Assembly (NCBI GenBank): GCA_014218235.1
Contig: JACBKR010000781.1
Span: 496,001 to 560,000 of the forward strand
DNA: 64,000 nt
Direction: 5' to 3'
Source of the DNA: Colocasia esculenta
Lineage: Eukaryota; Streptophyta; Magnoliopsida; Alismatales; Araceae
The position numbers and the translations under genes are program-made. Below, piece by piece: positions 32,701 through 44,412 of the stretch. Position 1 is the first letter of the stretch; each line of letters begins with the position of its first letter. The notes under the pieces are model-generated. The model had not been told where the DNA came from. It searched no databases and saw only the letters and a list, made by a program, of their open reading frames with translations.

Positions 32701-32983
32701 CCGATTGGGACGGAGACGAGGACGAGGAATTGTCGCAGGTGATGCCCGTCCAGCCGCAGCAACTAATGGGAGCAGAAGAGGAGGGGGAAGAGCCATTAAA
32801 TCCCCACCCCTCGACCGCCCCCGATTTTAGGCCCCTCAGGAAGCCCCTCAGGGCTGTCAGGTCCGCAGGGTCGCACGCCCCCGCACTCTCCTGGGCAAGC
32901 AAGACGGAAACTTGCGAGCAGAAGAGGCTCACACACACCAGCAACAACACCCACAGGCCGCCTCTCCTCCTCCCCATCCCCAT
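29792..32983 (-). CDS. PSKR1: Phytosulfokine receptor-type LRR receptor kinase
   Basis: A plasma-membrane receptor of the type that binds the sulfated pentapeptide phytosulfokine and, with SERK co-receptors, promotes cell growth and tunes immunity. One intronless frame of 1063 residues, as in known PSKR genes; an in-frame TGA lies directly before the ATG. Signal peptide about 1-30; N-terminal cap with CC at 75-76 and C83; LRRs about 95-680. The LRRs are interrupted by the island segment (about 535-575) with FPFFSKTNQSA, close to the ligand-binding island of AtPSKR1. TM helix about 701-724. Kinase about 781-1050: GCGGFG 784-789, K805 in VAIK, HRD 901-903, DFG 921-923, PPEY 947-950; all catalytic residues present. 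RDLVSWVFQMKKEKRESE (988-1005) aligns with the region proposed as a guanylate-cyclase centre in AtPSKR1. It is somewhat longer than AtPSKR1 (1008), mainly at the N-terminus. It looks intact. PSKR1 versus PSKR2 is not settled without a tree. Confidence 0.94.
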   Translation of the reverse strand: MGMGRRRGGLWVLLLVCVSLFCSQVSVLLAQESAGACDPADLTALRGFLRGLKSGAVEGWGFNGSSPSSSAPISCCGWTGITCDNSSSSSPSQSGRRVVGLDLSTRRITGNLSASMGGLDHLRSLNLSNNSFGGVLPRELFRLPQLEVLDLSDNDFSGTIPADADLPSIRVFNVSFNNLNGSHPVLAGSPNLVLFDVGFNKFSGSINTSICLASAGIQAVRFSYNQFSGALPAGFSNCSSLIELYLDSNNFAGALPDDLFLVSSLKRLYLQENRLSGELNARIGKLSKLEELDISLNGFSGRIPDMFRSLQNLQYFAAASNRFADSLPPSLSTLSTIQFLNLRNNSLKGEINLQFENMRRLSFLDLASNRFSGGIPQNIATCRELKTLNLARNKLTGEVPESFKNLSSLSFLSLSNNSLTNIASALSIVQQCPNLTNLALTMNFHGERMPSDGIQGFQSLQLLIIPNCGLWGSIPPWLQQCTKLQLLDLSWNKLEGTIPLWFGNLDSLFYLDLSNNSLSGEIPVSLTKMKSLISGNSPQPESYSAYFPFFSKTNQSAAGLQYNQVNRFKPSLLLNTNKLVGSIPSLFGNLKKLHVLDLSQNNLSGSIPDELSAMESLEALDLSHNNLVGIIPPSLARLSFLSRFSVAFNDIVGEIPVGGQFSTFPNSSFEGNSDLCGIHFSPCASDTPHQVRNRQRRNKGIIVAMAIGISLGTVFFLALLYLVATRTHSRRVDDTEKEVTDPEEHSGGGGSRLVLLFQNKENKELTIDDILKSTNNFDQANIIGCGGFGLVYKATLPDGTKVAIKRLSGDYGQMDREFQAEVQALSRAQHRNLVLLQGYCRIGSDRLLIYSYMENGSLDYWLHEKLDGGSSLDWETRLQIAQGSAKGLAYLHQSCQPHILHRDIKSSNILLDVNFEAHLADFGLARLMLPYDTHVTTDLVGTLGYIPPEYGQSSVATFKGDVYSFGVVLLELLTGKRPVDMCKPKGCRDLVSWVFQMKKEKRESEIFDSFIYNKKHDKQLMRVLEIACLCLSESPKLRPYTPQVVSWLDSIGLDDQVKDQINM

Positions 32984-33480
32984 TCAAGTCACAGAAGACG
33001 GAAAAAGAAAAAGCGGAATTGGAGCTTACGCGGCGAGCCCAGGACCACAGGGAGAAACAGCAGGAGCACTTCGTCGAGGCTATCGTGCTCGGAACCCCAC
33101 TGGCGCGCCCAGCAAAGCTTCGGCCCCCACGGAGAGGGATTCCCCGTGCTTCACCATTGACGGTGAGCAGCACAGGAAAGGAAGAACCAGACGAAACGGC
33201 GGCCTCCTTTGTAGAGGAGAAGATGGGCAGCTGAGAGAGAGAGCGAGAGGCGGAGGACACGGGGAGAAACGGAGGCGGGGGCGTTCGAAGGAGGAGGAAC
33301 CTGGAAGAAGAAGAAGAAGAGGAAGCGAGTTCAGCTTTGACTCTTCACCTGTGCTTATGGTTATGAAATCTATATATTTGTCCGGAGTTGCTGTTGAGCG
33401 AACGGGGATGGGAGGGTTGACTGGGGGTAGCCGGTGGGCTGTGGGATAGAGTAGAGATGAGGAGATCAAGGTCAAAGGTC
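32984..33480 (-). promoter_or_regulatory. 5' leader and promoter of the PSKR gene
   Basis: Upstream of the ATG lies a GA/CT-rich leader (including GAAGAAGAAGAAGAGG at 33304-33322). A TATA-like AAATATATAG on the minus strand (about 33369-33378) is about 390 bp from the ATG, which suggests a leader of about 350 nt. Confidence 0.5.
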
Positions 33481-34080
33481 CAAAGAGAGGAGCGACACGT
33501 GGGCGGGGGTATGGAGATGTGTACCCGGCCGAATTGGGAAAAGATGGAGGAGGATGGGAGGGTCAGCTGTCTCTGCATGTCCCGCTGGCGCTTCCAGGCG
33601 GATCAAACGGGCGAAAGGCGACGTCACTCGCGCGGACACAACCGGATGGATGGGGGCGCCGGGGCGGATTGCCGAAGATGGTTTTGCTTTTAGATTCATG
33701 AGTGGCGTCATGTTTGATCCATGTTTGTTTGAGACTGATAGCATCTGTCCAAGTTTGATAGCATAAATAGGCATAACTATCCGTGGTAACCCATGGATAT
33801 CCATGAATAATTATCCATGGAGACCAAAATAAAAAAGATGGGTAAAAAGGGTTAAACTATCCGTGGATAATTCTCTCTCCACCAAAAATTTTGGGGGGCA
33901 ATGTTTTATTGTGTCATGATTGATGTGATAGACTTTTAATAAAAAGTTTTAAGGTAGAAAACGGTCATGTCGAGTTTGACTCCACAAAAACTAGAGTAAC
34001 CCATGTCATAATATCAAATTTTGATAACTATTTAATACAAAAGTATTTTTGAAATAATGATCACATAGATTGGGAAGTTG
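33481..34080. other. Upstream of PSKR, nothing coding
   Basis: Short related words ACTATCCGTGG and ATTATCCATGG recur at 33776-33870, with ATGGATATCCAT as a palindrome at 33792. No gene was found. Confidence 0.45.
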
Positions 34081-34089
34081 GGTGAAATT

Positions 34090-34505
34090 TCAGTGTATCT
34101 TTAAGAGAGATTATCTTGTTTGAAATTTTGTCTTTTTCTTAAAAAATGATTTTTTTAGAGATGATAAATACATCTTACTTATAAATATATATTTATTTTG
34201 TTATTTTTAATATTAGACTAAACTACGCCTTTACATAGAAGATACATATATCTAAATTTTGTTGCGAAAAGACGTTCAGGTAGGATACCTAACCTCTTAT
34301 TTAGTTTCTCACTTGCAATGGTAATGATATTGCGTAAAATTTTAACATATCTCTCAAAAAGTTTTGTCTCTGCTTGGGACTTTACCTTTTTCTTAGGAAA
34401 AGAGTCTTATTGGAAGAATAAGAATAGGTCTTACTTACAAGTAAATATTTATGTTCATTACTTTTAACGAGAGACTAAATTATATCTCTATATATTATAA
34501 AAATG
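34090..34505. repeat. Degenerate direct repeat of the same family as 50034-50445
   Basis: Two halves (34090-34240 and 34345-34500) share TCTCTCAA/TCTTTAAG, TTTTTCTTA(G/A)(G/A)AAA, TCTTACTTA and AGACTAAA, spaced about 255 bp. The same order of motifs at the same spacing occurs at 50034-50445, so this is an old dispersed repeat, possibly LTR-derived. Confidence 0.5.
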
Positions 34506-37240
34506 ATTTTATTGGTCAAAAATAGGTGTTCTTCTATATCTTCCCAAACCCATACCATACTTGCATTAATCCACAGCATTATTATTTCAAGATTACTCTT
34601 GGATTAGGTAGTTCTCATTGAACATTATATTCATTTGATGAATACCTAAAATTAGTGTGTACACTAGAAAAAGATCAAATGTTCAACTCTTATATGTTGA
34701 CAATAGATTTATGGGAAAAATTAAAAATAATATTAAAGGTTCAACTCCCACCGAATTATGTAATATTTTAATATTCTAATAATTTCTTCAAAAAATAGTA
34801 TGTAAAAATCAAATTTCATCTCTTCTATAACTATAGTACTTTACAAGAGAGTTTTTTTTAAATTTTTAGTCCATGTAATCTTTACAGTTAGCTTTTAGTC
34901 TATATTACTTGACTGCTTAGCTTTAAATCCAAGTTTTTTTTTCAGAAACATATCTGAGAGCCAGATTTAAAGGAAACTATAAAGAAAGCTTAAAGCAGTT
35001 AGATATTTCTAGCAATAAGAGACTTTTCCGTGACTTTTATGATTAACTATTAGTTCCTAAAAAGATCCATTTCTAAGAAAAACAAAGTTCCTTGAGAGCA
35101 AGAATAAACAGATAAGTAACAAACATCAAAAGTTAATTATTAAAAAATAAGAGGACTAAAGTAAAAAAAATCATAAAAATCTACACAATTTTATTTACGA
35201 TATTTTATTGCATTTTAGTGGTAAAACTAAATGACCCAATGGTGTTGGAGATGGCCGTGGAAATGTTTAAATGATTTTCCGAACAACCCAGCGTACGAAA
35301 TTAAATTCCCCATGAACGGCTAAAAAGAAGGATCCAAAATTTTTAAGAACTCGGGTCGAACTTAAGAAAATTCCATGCCAACACCGATTGATCATGTTCC
35401 GATCGACAACCCCCCGCCCGTACTACTCATCCGTTTTTAGATAAATATTTATTATACTTATAAAATTATAATAAATACAATTTTCGTAGTTCTCTACTTG
35501 ATCAATATATTATTCTACCTATCTAATAAAGAATTATAAAAATATATTTATTATATTTTTAAAAGTAGAATCCCATAAATATTTCTCCAGTTCTTAATAA
35601 TGTGATCCTGTCGTGGACGGCCATCGATCTGCAGAGATGAGCACCACGATTAATAAGAGAGCGTGGGGCCCAGGATGCGCAGGTCAAGTTAACGTCGAGG
35701 GGTTGCCTCCCATCAGGAGATCGATAGCGAGCGATCCGGATGGCTTTCGGAGTGATGTGTGGTGGTGGATGATATCGCGATCCGGGCCTCGCCTTCGTGT
35801 CCACGTTGGTCTACGTATGATGGTGTTGGTACTTGTGATTTGATTTGATCGTCTCCGTTAAGTCCGTTTGTTTGTGCGCATGCGGCATGTCCAGGAGGCA
35901 CCAAATTACCACGTACGACTTGTTTAAAGGGACAACGAGAGTTCGATAGCCGCTCCGTGCGTTTGTGTAGGTCCGTCGTGTTACGCGTCGACGTCGCCTA
36001 GTTTGCTTTGCGTCCGAAGCGATATGCTTTGGTTCCTTCTTTGTGCGCGAATGTGGGCGCCCGGATCATTTGTGGATATGTGGATGGTTCCCCCGTCATC
36101 TCAAGAAAATGAGCCATAAGTTGGATTAGTATAAGATAAGATCAAAAGTTTAGGATTCTTATTTTTTTTTGTTTTTGTTTTAAATAAAAACCTCTTAGGG
36201 TAATTAGTGAGATGGGTAAATCTATTTTGCAACCCCGACCCTTTTCTGTGTGGATAGCCAACTCTCTTTTGATTATATGGATTGGCTAAGTCAGTTCAAA
36301 GGTGGATATGGCACCATCTATCCACGTAGCTATCCAACCTGATGCCCTAGTAGGCCGTTAAATTTGACTTCCAACTTACTGAAACATTTTTTATTTATTT
36401 GTGCGAATAAGTTCGAGACTTTTCTTTTTACATGCGAGTAAATTCGAGATATATAACACCCATATTCAATTGTCAAGGTGCCCCAACATTTGTAATCTAA
36501 ACAGATCTAGATGGAATCGATCTGAAATTTAAGTGCAAATGCTCTCACGTATAAAATTAACAAACTTGCCAATTTGACAATTTAAAATTTTAATTAATTA
36601 ATGGAGTGTTAATTAAAAGGACAAATATTATAGCATTTCTTACGACAGAAAAGGTACTTTTCGGATGCTTGCGGGGTCCTACCTGACGCATGAATGCGAT
36701 TCTTCGCCGGGTGTAACATAAAAGTATTTTAAATTCATGTAGGCTAGCTCTTTCTATATTTTTATATTTGTTTATGCTGTTTCCATCTTGTTCTAACGTT
36801 AATTTTAGGATAGCGGATAAGCTTGTAGGATATATGGAAAGATTTGTGAATAAAATGAGTGATCCGAAGTATTTTAGGAGCGAGGTCAAAAAATGGCAAA
36901 ATGAACCCAAATGGATGGAGAAAGGGTATATGGGTAAATCAGATGAGCCTTTAGCCTCACTTTGGTAATGGGTTGGAGTTTGAGTTAACTCCAACCCATG
37001 GGTAAAGTTATCCAAGGTTAACTCAATTTTTGCTTTGTGAGTGGGTTAGAAAAAGAGATTGTCACTGTACCTTCTTAGTAATATAACTTCTCAAACATGA
37101 CGGTTCAACTTTGAATTTTGACTAATCGAGACCACGACACAAATATGTTCAACAGCGATTTTAGTAAAAAGAGGGACCCCCCCCCCCCCACTTACTGCTT
37201 CTAAATGTTGCTTAGATCACCAATGATTTAACAATCCCAA
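34506..37240. other. AT-rich intergenic DNA, no gene
   Basis: Contains an imperfect AT-rich inverted repeat at about 35437-35585 (possible MITE) and a perfect 13-bp hairpin at 36968-36999. Frames at 36590-37015 and 36768-36968 resemble no family. Confidence 0.45.
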
Positions 37241-37261
37241 CTATTATATTTAGGAAATTTT

Positions 37262-38060
37262 AATTAAAATTCTTTATCAGAAGGAGTGGTGAAGCAGAAA
37301 AAGTCCTTTCTTCTCGTGTCATTTAAATTTTAGTCTTTACTTTTTGCTCATTTACGAGTCTTTAGAAATGATTTCTACTCTTTTAGTGCCATTCTCTTTT
37401 TTTAATTATTATCTTATTCTTTTATCTTTTCATCTTCTCTCGTGAACTGTAATTTTTTACAATAAATATTGTTATTTATTATAGTAAATATTATTACCTT
37501 ATCTATTATAATAAATGTTATTATTTGTTACAATAAATGATATTATTTATTATAGTAAATATTATTATCTATTATAGTAAATATTATGATCTATTACAAT
37601 AAACATTAGCCACTTTGTAATAAATGTTATTACCTATTACAACAAATGTCAAGTTCCGTTATAATAAATGTTATTTTCTGTTACAGTAAATATAATTATT
37701 AAAAAAATATTTAAATAGAAAACAATATTTACTATATCAAGCAATAATATATTTACTATATCAGATAATAATATTTACTATATCAAGTAATAATATATTT
37801 ATTATAACAGATAAAAATATTTATTGTAAAAATAATAATATTTACTGTAAAGAATTACAATTAAGAGGATTGGGGTGGGGAGAGACAGAAAGATTAAAAG
37901 ATAGGACAAAAATTTTAAAAAGAGACCGATGTTAAAAGAACAAAAATTATCTCTTGAGACTAAAAAATATTTAAAAAATTAAAAGTAAAAATTAGAAATT
38001 AAATTACACGAAAAATAAAGACTTTGTGACTTTTGATATTTTGATAGGGATTAAGAATTA
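37262..38060. mobile_element. Foldback (long inverted-repeat) element with a palindromic TATTATAGTAAATATTATT core
   Basis: The left arm (about 37262-37640) and right arm (about 37690-38060) are inverse complements over most of their length. For example TCTTTTATCTTTTCATCTTCTC near 37415 pairs with the AGAGACAGAAAGATTAAAAGA region near 37881. The centre is an array of roughly 20-bp words, TTATTATAGTAAATATTATT, which inverts at about 37690. No coding capacity. The exact ends are uncertain. Confidence 0.7.
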
Positions 38061-39224
38061 AATTATTTACTCTGACGGAGACCCCTAACTAAGTTTCTCT
38101 TATACTTATCATTTGAATTTAAGTTAAACACAATTCTAAAGAAAACATGCATAGGCATCATGCGGAGCCCATTTTAAGTGAGCAAGTAAACACCACATAA
38201 TTACCATTATATTAACATCCTCATTATTTTATCTAGTATCACATCAAAAGTAATCCCTTTCTAAACTGAATCATCAATGTAGTTGCCAGCAGAAAGGAAG
38301 CGAGAAGAGAGGAGGGAAGTATAAGCCAGAATATTGTCGTGCCTTTTTCATCTTTTTAATCACATGATCGAGGAAGAACTAATAATAATTTTGATGTTAC
38401 GTCAGTAAACGATACCAAATATCTACTCTTATCTGTGACGGTTCAGAGCTCACCTATTCTTTGTGAGTATATTTGGTATTAAAATAGATCGAAGATAGAG
38501 TAAAGATATCTTTAAAATTTAATCTCTAATTTATTTTAATATCAAACATATTATATGAGATTGAGTGTTATCACACTGGTGTGATACACTGCAGTCTTAC
38601 TATTTTTGAAAATTTCTATTTTTTAGGCTCAAACGGTCTTGTTCATTTTTTTGGAAAAATTAATTATAGATTCTTGTAAAAGAGAGAATCTTAATGTCAC
38701 TGTCAAAAATACTTATACAAAAATAGTAATTTTTAATTTCTATTTTATTGAGATTTGTGCTGACAGTTAAAGATTAACATTATATCTTCTGATTGTGGAT
38801 AATTGTTATTTTAAAGTCTTTAATTTTTATTTTAATATTTTTTAAATTACATTTTAAATTATATCGATATTTACTTTAAATCTCACATATTTTAATCAAT
38901 TTTCTCTTCTTCTTTAACAGGTCTCTTCTTCTAGTTTAACTGATTTCTTCGCTTATTTTAACACACTACAATTACTAATTTAACAGATAACAACTATGAC
39001 TTTAACATAGTATAACTACTGTCTTAACACACTATTGATGATCAGTCTGCTCCCATGTAAATTAATTACATATTTATTTTGGTGATTAACAAAACAATTA
39101 CAAAGTCTACTAACATATTTTTCATAAGAATTAAACACAGGTACAAGAACAAAGAAAAACAAGACAAACAGGTAACTATTTCTTATACTACAACAAAGTA
39201 AGTTCATAGCATTATTTTTGTTAA

Positions 39225-40200
39225 GCGCATAACGATTTCTGTGTAACTATAACGATTTCCTTACATTCATAAAGATTTGCTAAGTGTCTATGAATGCAAA
39301 GAAATTGATACCATAACGATTTGATAAAGTGATCGCATAACAATTTCTGTGTAACTATAACGATTTCATTACATTCATAAAGATTCGCTAAGTGTCTATG
39401 AATGCAAAGAAATCGATATCATAACTATTTGATAAGTGATCGCATAACGATTTCTTTAAAGCTCGTAACGACTTGCCAGTCGCAACGATTTCTTAAGTAA
39501 TCATAACGATTTCTTTAGAACTAGCAAACGACTTGTTCGCCGTAACGATTTCTTAAGTAATCATAACGATTTCTTTAGAACTCGCAACGACTTGCTCGCC
39601 GTAACGATTTCTTAAGTAATCATAACGATTTCTTTAGAACTCGCAAACGACTTGCTCGCCGTAACGATTTCTTAAGTAATCATAACGATTTCTTTAGAAC
39701 TCGCAACGACTTGCTCGCCGCAACGATTCTATAAATAACTACAACAATTTGCACATCGATTTCTTTACAGAATCATAACGATTTGTACATCGTTTCCTTC
39801 ATAGAATCATAACGATTTGTACATCATTTCCTTCATAGAAATACAACAATTTGCACATCGATTTCTTTACAGAATCATAACGATTTGTACATCGTTTCCT
39901 TCATAGAATCATAACGATTTGTACATCGTTTCCTTCATAGAAATACAACGATTTGCACATCGATTTCTTTACAGAATCATAACGATTTGTACATCGTTTC
40001 CTTCATAGAATCATAACGATTTGTACATCGTTTCCTTCATAGAAATACAACGATTTGCACATCGATTTCTTTACAAGAATCATAACGATTTGTACATCGT
40101 TTCCTTCATAGAAACACAACGGTTTGTGCATCGATTTCTTCATAACTTCACAACGTCTTGTACAACGATTTCATAAGTCATACAAATAACGATTTCACAG
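39225..40200. repeat. AACGATTT satellite, three sub-arrays
   Basis: The octamer AACGATTT recurs dozens of times. Sub-array 1 (39225-39450) has two units of about 110 bp; sub-array 2 (39455-39720) has units of about 61 bp with TTCTTAAGTAATCATAACG; sub-array 3 (39735-40130) has units of about 110 bp with TTGTACATCGTTTCCTTC. All are in the same orientation. Confidence 0.9.
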
Positions 40201-41117
40201 AAAACAACGATTTGTTTTCCAATTACGTTGAAAAGTCAAATATCTTCCTGAATATCCTTTATGACTGTTGTGCATTTATGAAGACTGAACGTATCTGCAT
40301 GCATGCAGACAATATTTTCCACTTTCGTATTACTTTGGTAATATCTTTTGTAACTGCAAAATTGCTTTACTATTTTGATGAATGTTTGCTCTGACGTTGA
40401 CTGACAACCAGAGACAGCTTAGCTGTCTACTGTTTAAGCTCATAAATGTGTGCAGGTCACTGACAACATATCGTCATACAACGTTGGACCATGTTGAAGC
40501 CAAAGGACATCTGAGGAGATCCTATCTCTTTGCGTGCACAAATGGATAACAGACTGTTGACTGGAAGCTTCCAAGTGTCAAGCAGTCTAACGTAAACAAA
40601 TGCTTAGAGACAGCGGACTTCTCAACGTTCGAATTTGAAATGAACGTATATATAGAAGATAGAAGCTCCAGAAGAAAAATAACAAATAAGAAAGACACAA
40701 CGCTGTTTCTCTAGTCTTCTGAGAGTTGTGAACTGAGCCAAGCTTCATTCCATTAGACTAGCTCTTTTTGCTCTCTGCATTGCATGTACATCCTGAGAGA
40801 GAGCTGTTTTGGTTCTGAGAGTGAGCCTTGATTGTAGATCATCTTCTCTCAGTCCCCTGGTTCAGATCTTGCATTGTATTAGCTTGATCTAGGGGCATCA
40901 TCTTCTTGATCACATTTCTTGTGGTTGTTCCCTTCTGTAAGAAGGAAGACCTGGTGGGATTCAGGGTGTGTTTCCCTTCGTGTTGAAGGAGGACCTGGTG
41001 TGGTATCCAGGGAGTTGTAATTCCCTTCAGGTTGAAGGAAGACCAGCTGCGGCTGGGTGTAAGGGTCCATAAGGGGGACAGTACCCTTGGCAGTGAAATC
41101 CTGAGAAATTGCTCAAG

Positions 41118-44100
41118 GACTGTGTCACGTCCCGTCATTTAATATAGCTCTAAATGTCGGAACGTGATCGAACGAGGAATCAAGAGTAGAACTCTAATTA
41201 ATTGAGCAGAAAATTGCTCGGGCTTTATTAAATAAAAAGAATATTTATTCATTGACATTCTATATGTATTACATGACTCTCCATTTACAACTCAAACTTA
41301 AATGCTGCAAGGATTGATCTCTCTGCCCACAAATCCCGATATCCTGCCTTAGAACCGTAGATAACCTGAAAAAGTAGAATTTGGTGAGCTAACTAGCCCA
41401 GTAGAATTCAATTCCTTGAAATAGAAAGGATTCACATGTATACAATCAAGAATAGGAACATGTCTACGGTAAACACTGAGTGGTCAAAACACTAAGTCAA
41501 ACCAATAACATATGTAGAATGAAACAGTATAGAACATGATCAATAACTCAGGAAGATACTTAAGTTCAGTATCAGTCAGGTATTCACACGGATATGTATG
41601 AGATGATGACTAATCAAGCAGGAAATGATGTATGCCAACATCCCGATGTCCTCATTGTCCCCGCGCGGCCACTGACAAATTCGGGTGCTCCTCCCGGGAC
41701 TGAACCAGCCCCTTGCACAGGCATAATTATCAAACGAGTCCAAAGACTCACAACTTGTCATCATAACACACTCACTCTGGTAATGGCTCAAGGGTACACA
41801 TGTACTCATCATGTCTCACACAACAAGGATTTGGGGTTACTTTCACTGATTTCACAATTGATATCTTTACATAGATCAGAGGTAGTTGGAAAGTTCAAGT
41901 TCAGAGATATTCAATAGGTACAAGAATCACATTAGTTTAGGATGTCCAAGAATGATCCAAAGATGGATGGAAATGACATTTAAATGACTCATCAAGTAGT
42001 ATAATAGTTTAGAATCCAAGAAAATAGAAAAGTCAACGAAAGAATATATCATGAGAATAGTCATGAAATCTATATGATTGATTGAACCATTCATTTACTA
42101 ATTCTAATTCAGAGTTGGAGATAATAACATGTCAAGGTGAAAGCCATATGGATGTAATTTAAGGGATGAACATGTTTGACTTTCCTTCAGTAGGAGAGGG
42201 ATCCATTGGAGAAGTCATATGTGTATTTATCATTTTTCACCGGGCCTTGCATTTTTATCATTCTACTAGGTTTACTCGAATTATGAGATTTTTAGGTAGG
42301 CCAAATTATGAGAAATTAGAAAGACGCTATTTTTATGGAATCGCTAAAATCGTGTTTTTCTTCTTCGGTGGGAGAGTTGACTTTTTATTGGTAAGAGATA
42401 TGATTTTTCTGACATTTTTATTGGATTCAAATGGGGGGTACTTCCTTATTTACATGTAATATCTTAAGTAAATGAAACATCAAATTATAACATTTACTTA
42501 AATGATATGGAATGTAAATAAGGTATGAGTTTGCAGTCTTGCAGAGGTTCTGCTGACACTTCTGAAGGAAGCAGTCCTGACAGAAACACAGAAATCTGGC
42601 TAAGTCTACTATATATATGTGAGTCGAATCATGTACAAATGGGTGAGTCGAATCATGTATAAAGGGTCAGTCGATTCATGTATAAAGGGTCAGTCGATTC
42701 ATGTATAAATGGGTGAGTCGAATCATCTATAAAGGGTGAGTCGATTCATGTATAAAGGGTCAGTCGATTCATGTATAAATGGTGAGTCGATTCATGTATA
42801 AATGGGTGAGTCGAATCATGTATAAAGGGTGAGTCGATTCATGTATAAAGGGTCAGTCGATTCATGTATAAATGGGTGAGTCGAATCATCTATAAAGGGT
42901 GAGTCGATTCATGTATAAAGGGTCAGTCGATTCATGTATAAATGGTGAGTCGATTCATGTACTGTAGCAGTCGACTGTAGCAGTCGAATCATGTATAAAC
43001 TGGTAGTCGAATTGTGTACTGTAGCAGTCGAATTATGTATAAACTGGCAGTCGAATCATGAATAAAACTGACAGTCGAATTATGTATAGTTGGCAGTCAA
43101 ATCATGCAGTGGAATTACATGTAAACTCACAGTCTGATACTTAACTTTTTAACAGAGTGTTGGATAATCTCACAGTAACTGGTATGATCATATATGTGTA
43201 CAAGGATGTGCACTCTAGGATTGTAAGGATGATTCTAACCATGTTAAGTTAGAAAAATAATAATATGACTCTTGAATGCTTTTACTTCTACAGCAGGGAT
43301 TTCCAATGTGGTGTCAAACACTTGTATGTCATGAACAGTCCAACAACAACTCGATAGTCAAAACAAGAATTAGATAAGAGAAGGAAAAGAAGTTGAATCT
43401 TAAACAGGAGGTTTCATAGCAAGTCAAGTGAGTAAGATTGAGAGAGAAAGGAAAAGAATTCTACCTTACTGATTTGGAGTAAGTTTCCCTCAACACAGAA
43501 CTTCCCAGAAATAGAGAAAAGAAGAGAAAGCTTGCAGCAGTTGGAGAGATCTGATCTATATCAACCGAAGCAAGAGCAACACACAACAAGTAGCTCCAAC
43601 CCCAAGATCTGCAGCCCCTTTTACTCAGAAGTAGCAGCAGGAAGCACTAGGAGAAAAACCGAAGAAAGTGATAGATAGGGAGAACGTCTAGGAGAAGCTC
43701 TCCTGGGAAGGTCGGAATGTTGCGCGCAGGAAGATTTTTATCACCCAAAGCTTCAGGTGCAAGGCACGCAGGCTTACAGGTGTTGGGGTAAAAACCCCCA
43801 ATTAGTTACCCACAGCCACATGTTCCAAGCATCACCCTAGGATTAGCACATGGGTAAAAACGTGTAAGGGATCTAACCCACCATGACATAGGCTTACGTT
43901 GCCCATGGTAAGTAAGCATACAAGAATTTCCAGAAAAATCCTTCCCGTAATTAGCCTATAAATCAGCTGATCTAAATATCCTCTTGTAAACATATCCAAA
44001 TGAAGTCCATTTGTGTTGAAATTTCAGCCATAAGCTAATGTAATGGTTTTACAAATTATGGTGATTTTTATTTAATTTTTAGAATTTATTTTACACAGGG

Positions 44101-44412
44101 TGAAAATTCACCCGGAAAATAGTCGCGGTGGCTTATCCTCGAAGTCCGCATGTCAATAAATCCAGATATTTATATTTATATTATCTCCACATTTTTCTGA
44201 GAATTATGATGTTCTCAGATTTATTTTTTGTTACAGTTTTCTGGTGTCGTCCTGATAGAGCGCACACCTCGGGGTACGACACTGGGGTATCATTTATTAA
44301 CACTAATTAATCCTAGATATTAATTATTTCAATCTCCTAATAATAATCAAGTGTAATAATCATATTACTTATATTTTCTAGCACATAATATTTTCTGGGG
44401 TGTTACAGACTG
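41118..44412 (-). mobile_element. 3285-bp solo LTR of a Ty3-gypsy (chromovirus-type) element
   Basis: LTR 41123-44407, flanked by perfect GACTG duplications at 41118-41122 and 44408-44412. On the minus strand it starts TGTAACACCCCAGAAAA and ends CGGGACGTGACA. No gag or pol frame exists inside, so it is a solo LTR left by LTR-LTR recombination. It contains a minisatellite of about 23-24 bp and GGTGAGCTAACTAGCCCAGT (about 41384), a block I associate with Del/Tekay-type LTRs. Confidence 0.85.
42619..43095. repeat. Minisatellite, unit about 23-24 bp (GAGTCGAATCATGTATAAAG)
   Basis: About 20 copies of G(A/C)GTCGA(A/T)TCATGTATAAA(G/T)GG. Two variants (TCGAATC and TCGATTC) alternate in a higher-order pattern of about 115-120 bp, visible as repeated blocks 42619-42790 and 42800-42960. 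It grades into CAGTCGAATTATG units after 42965. Confidence 0.9.

Noticed and set aside
30208..32830. Plus-strand frames opposite the receptor kinase
   Set aside because: Shadows of the PSKR coding strand; no independent domain.
39225..43095. CRISPR-like arrays
   Set aside because: Repeats are contiguous tandem satellites without unique spacers, and the genome is a plant.
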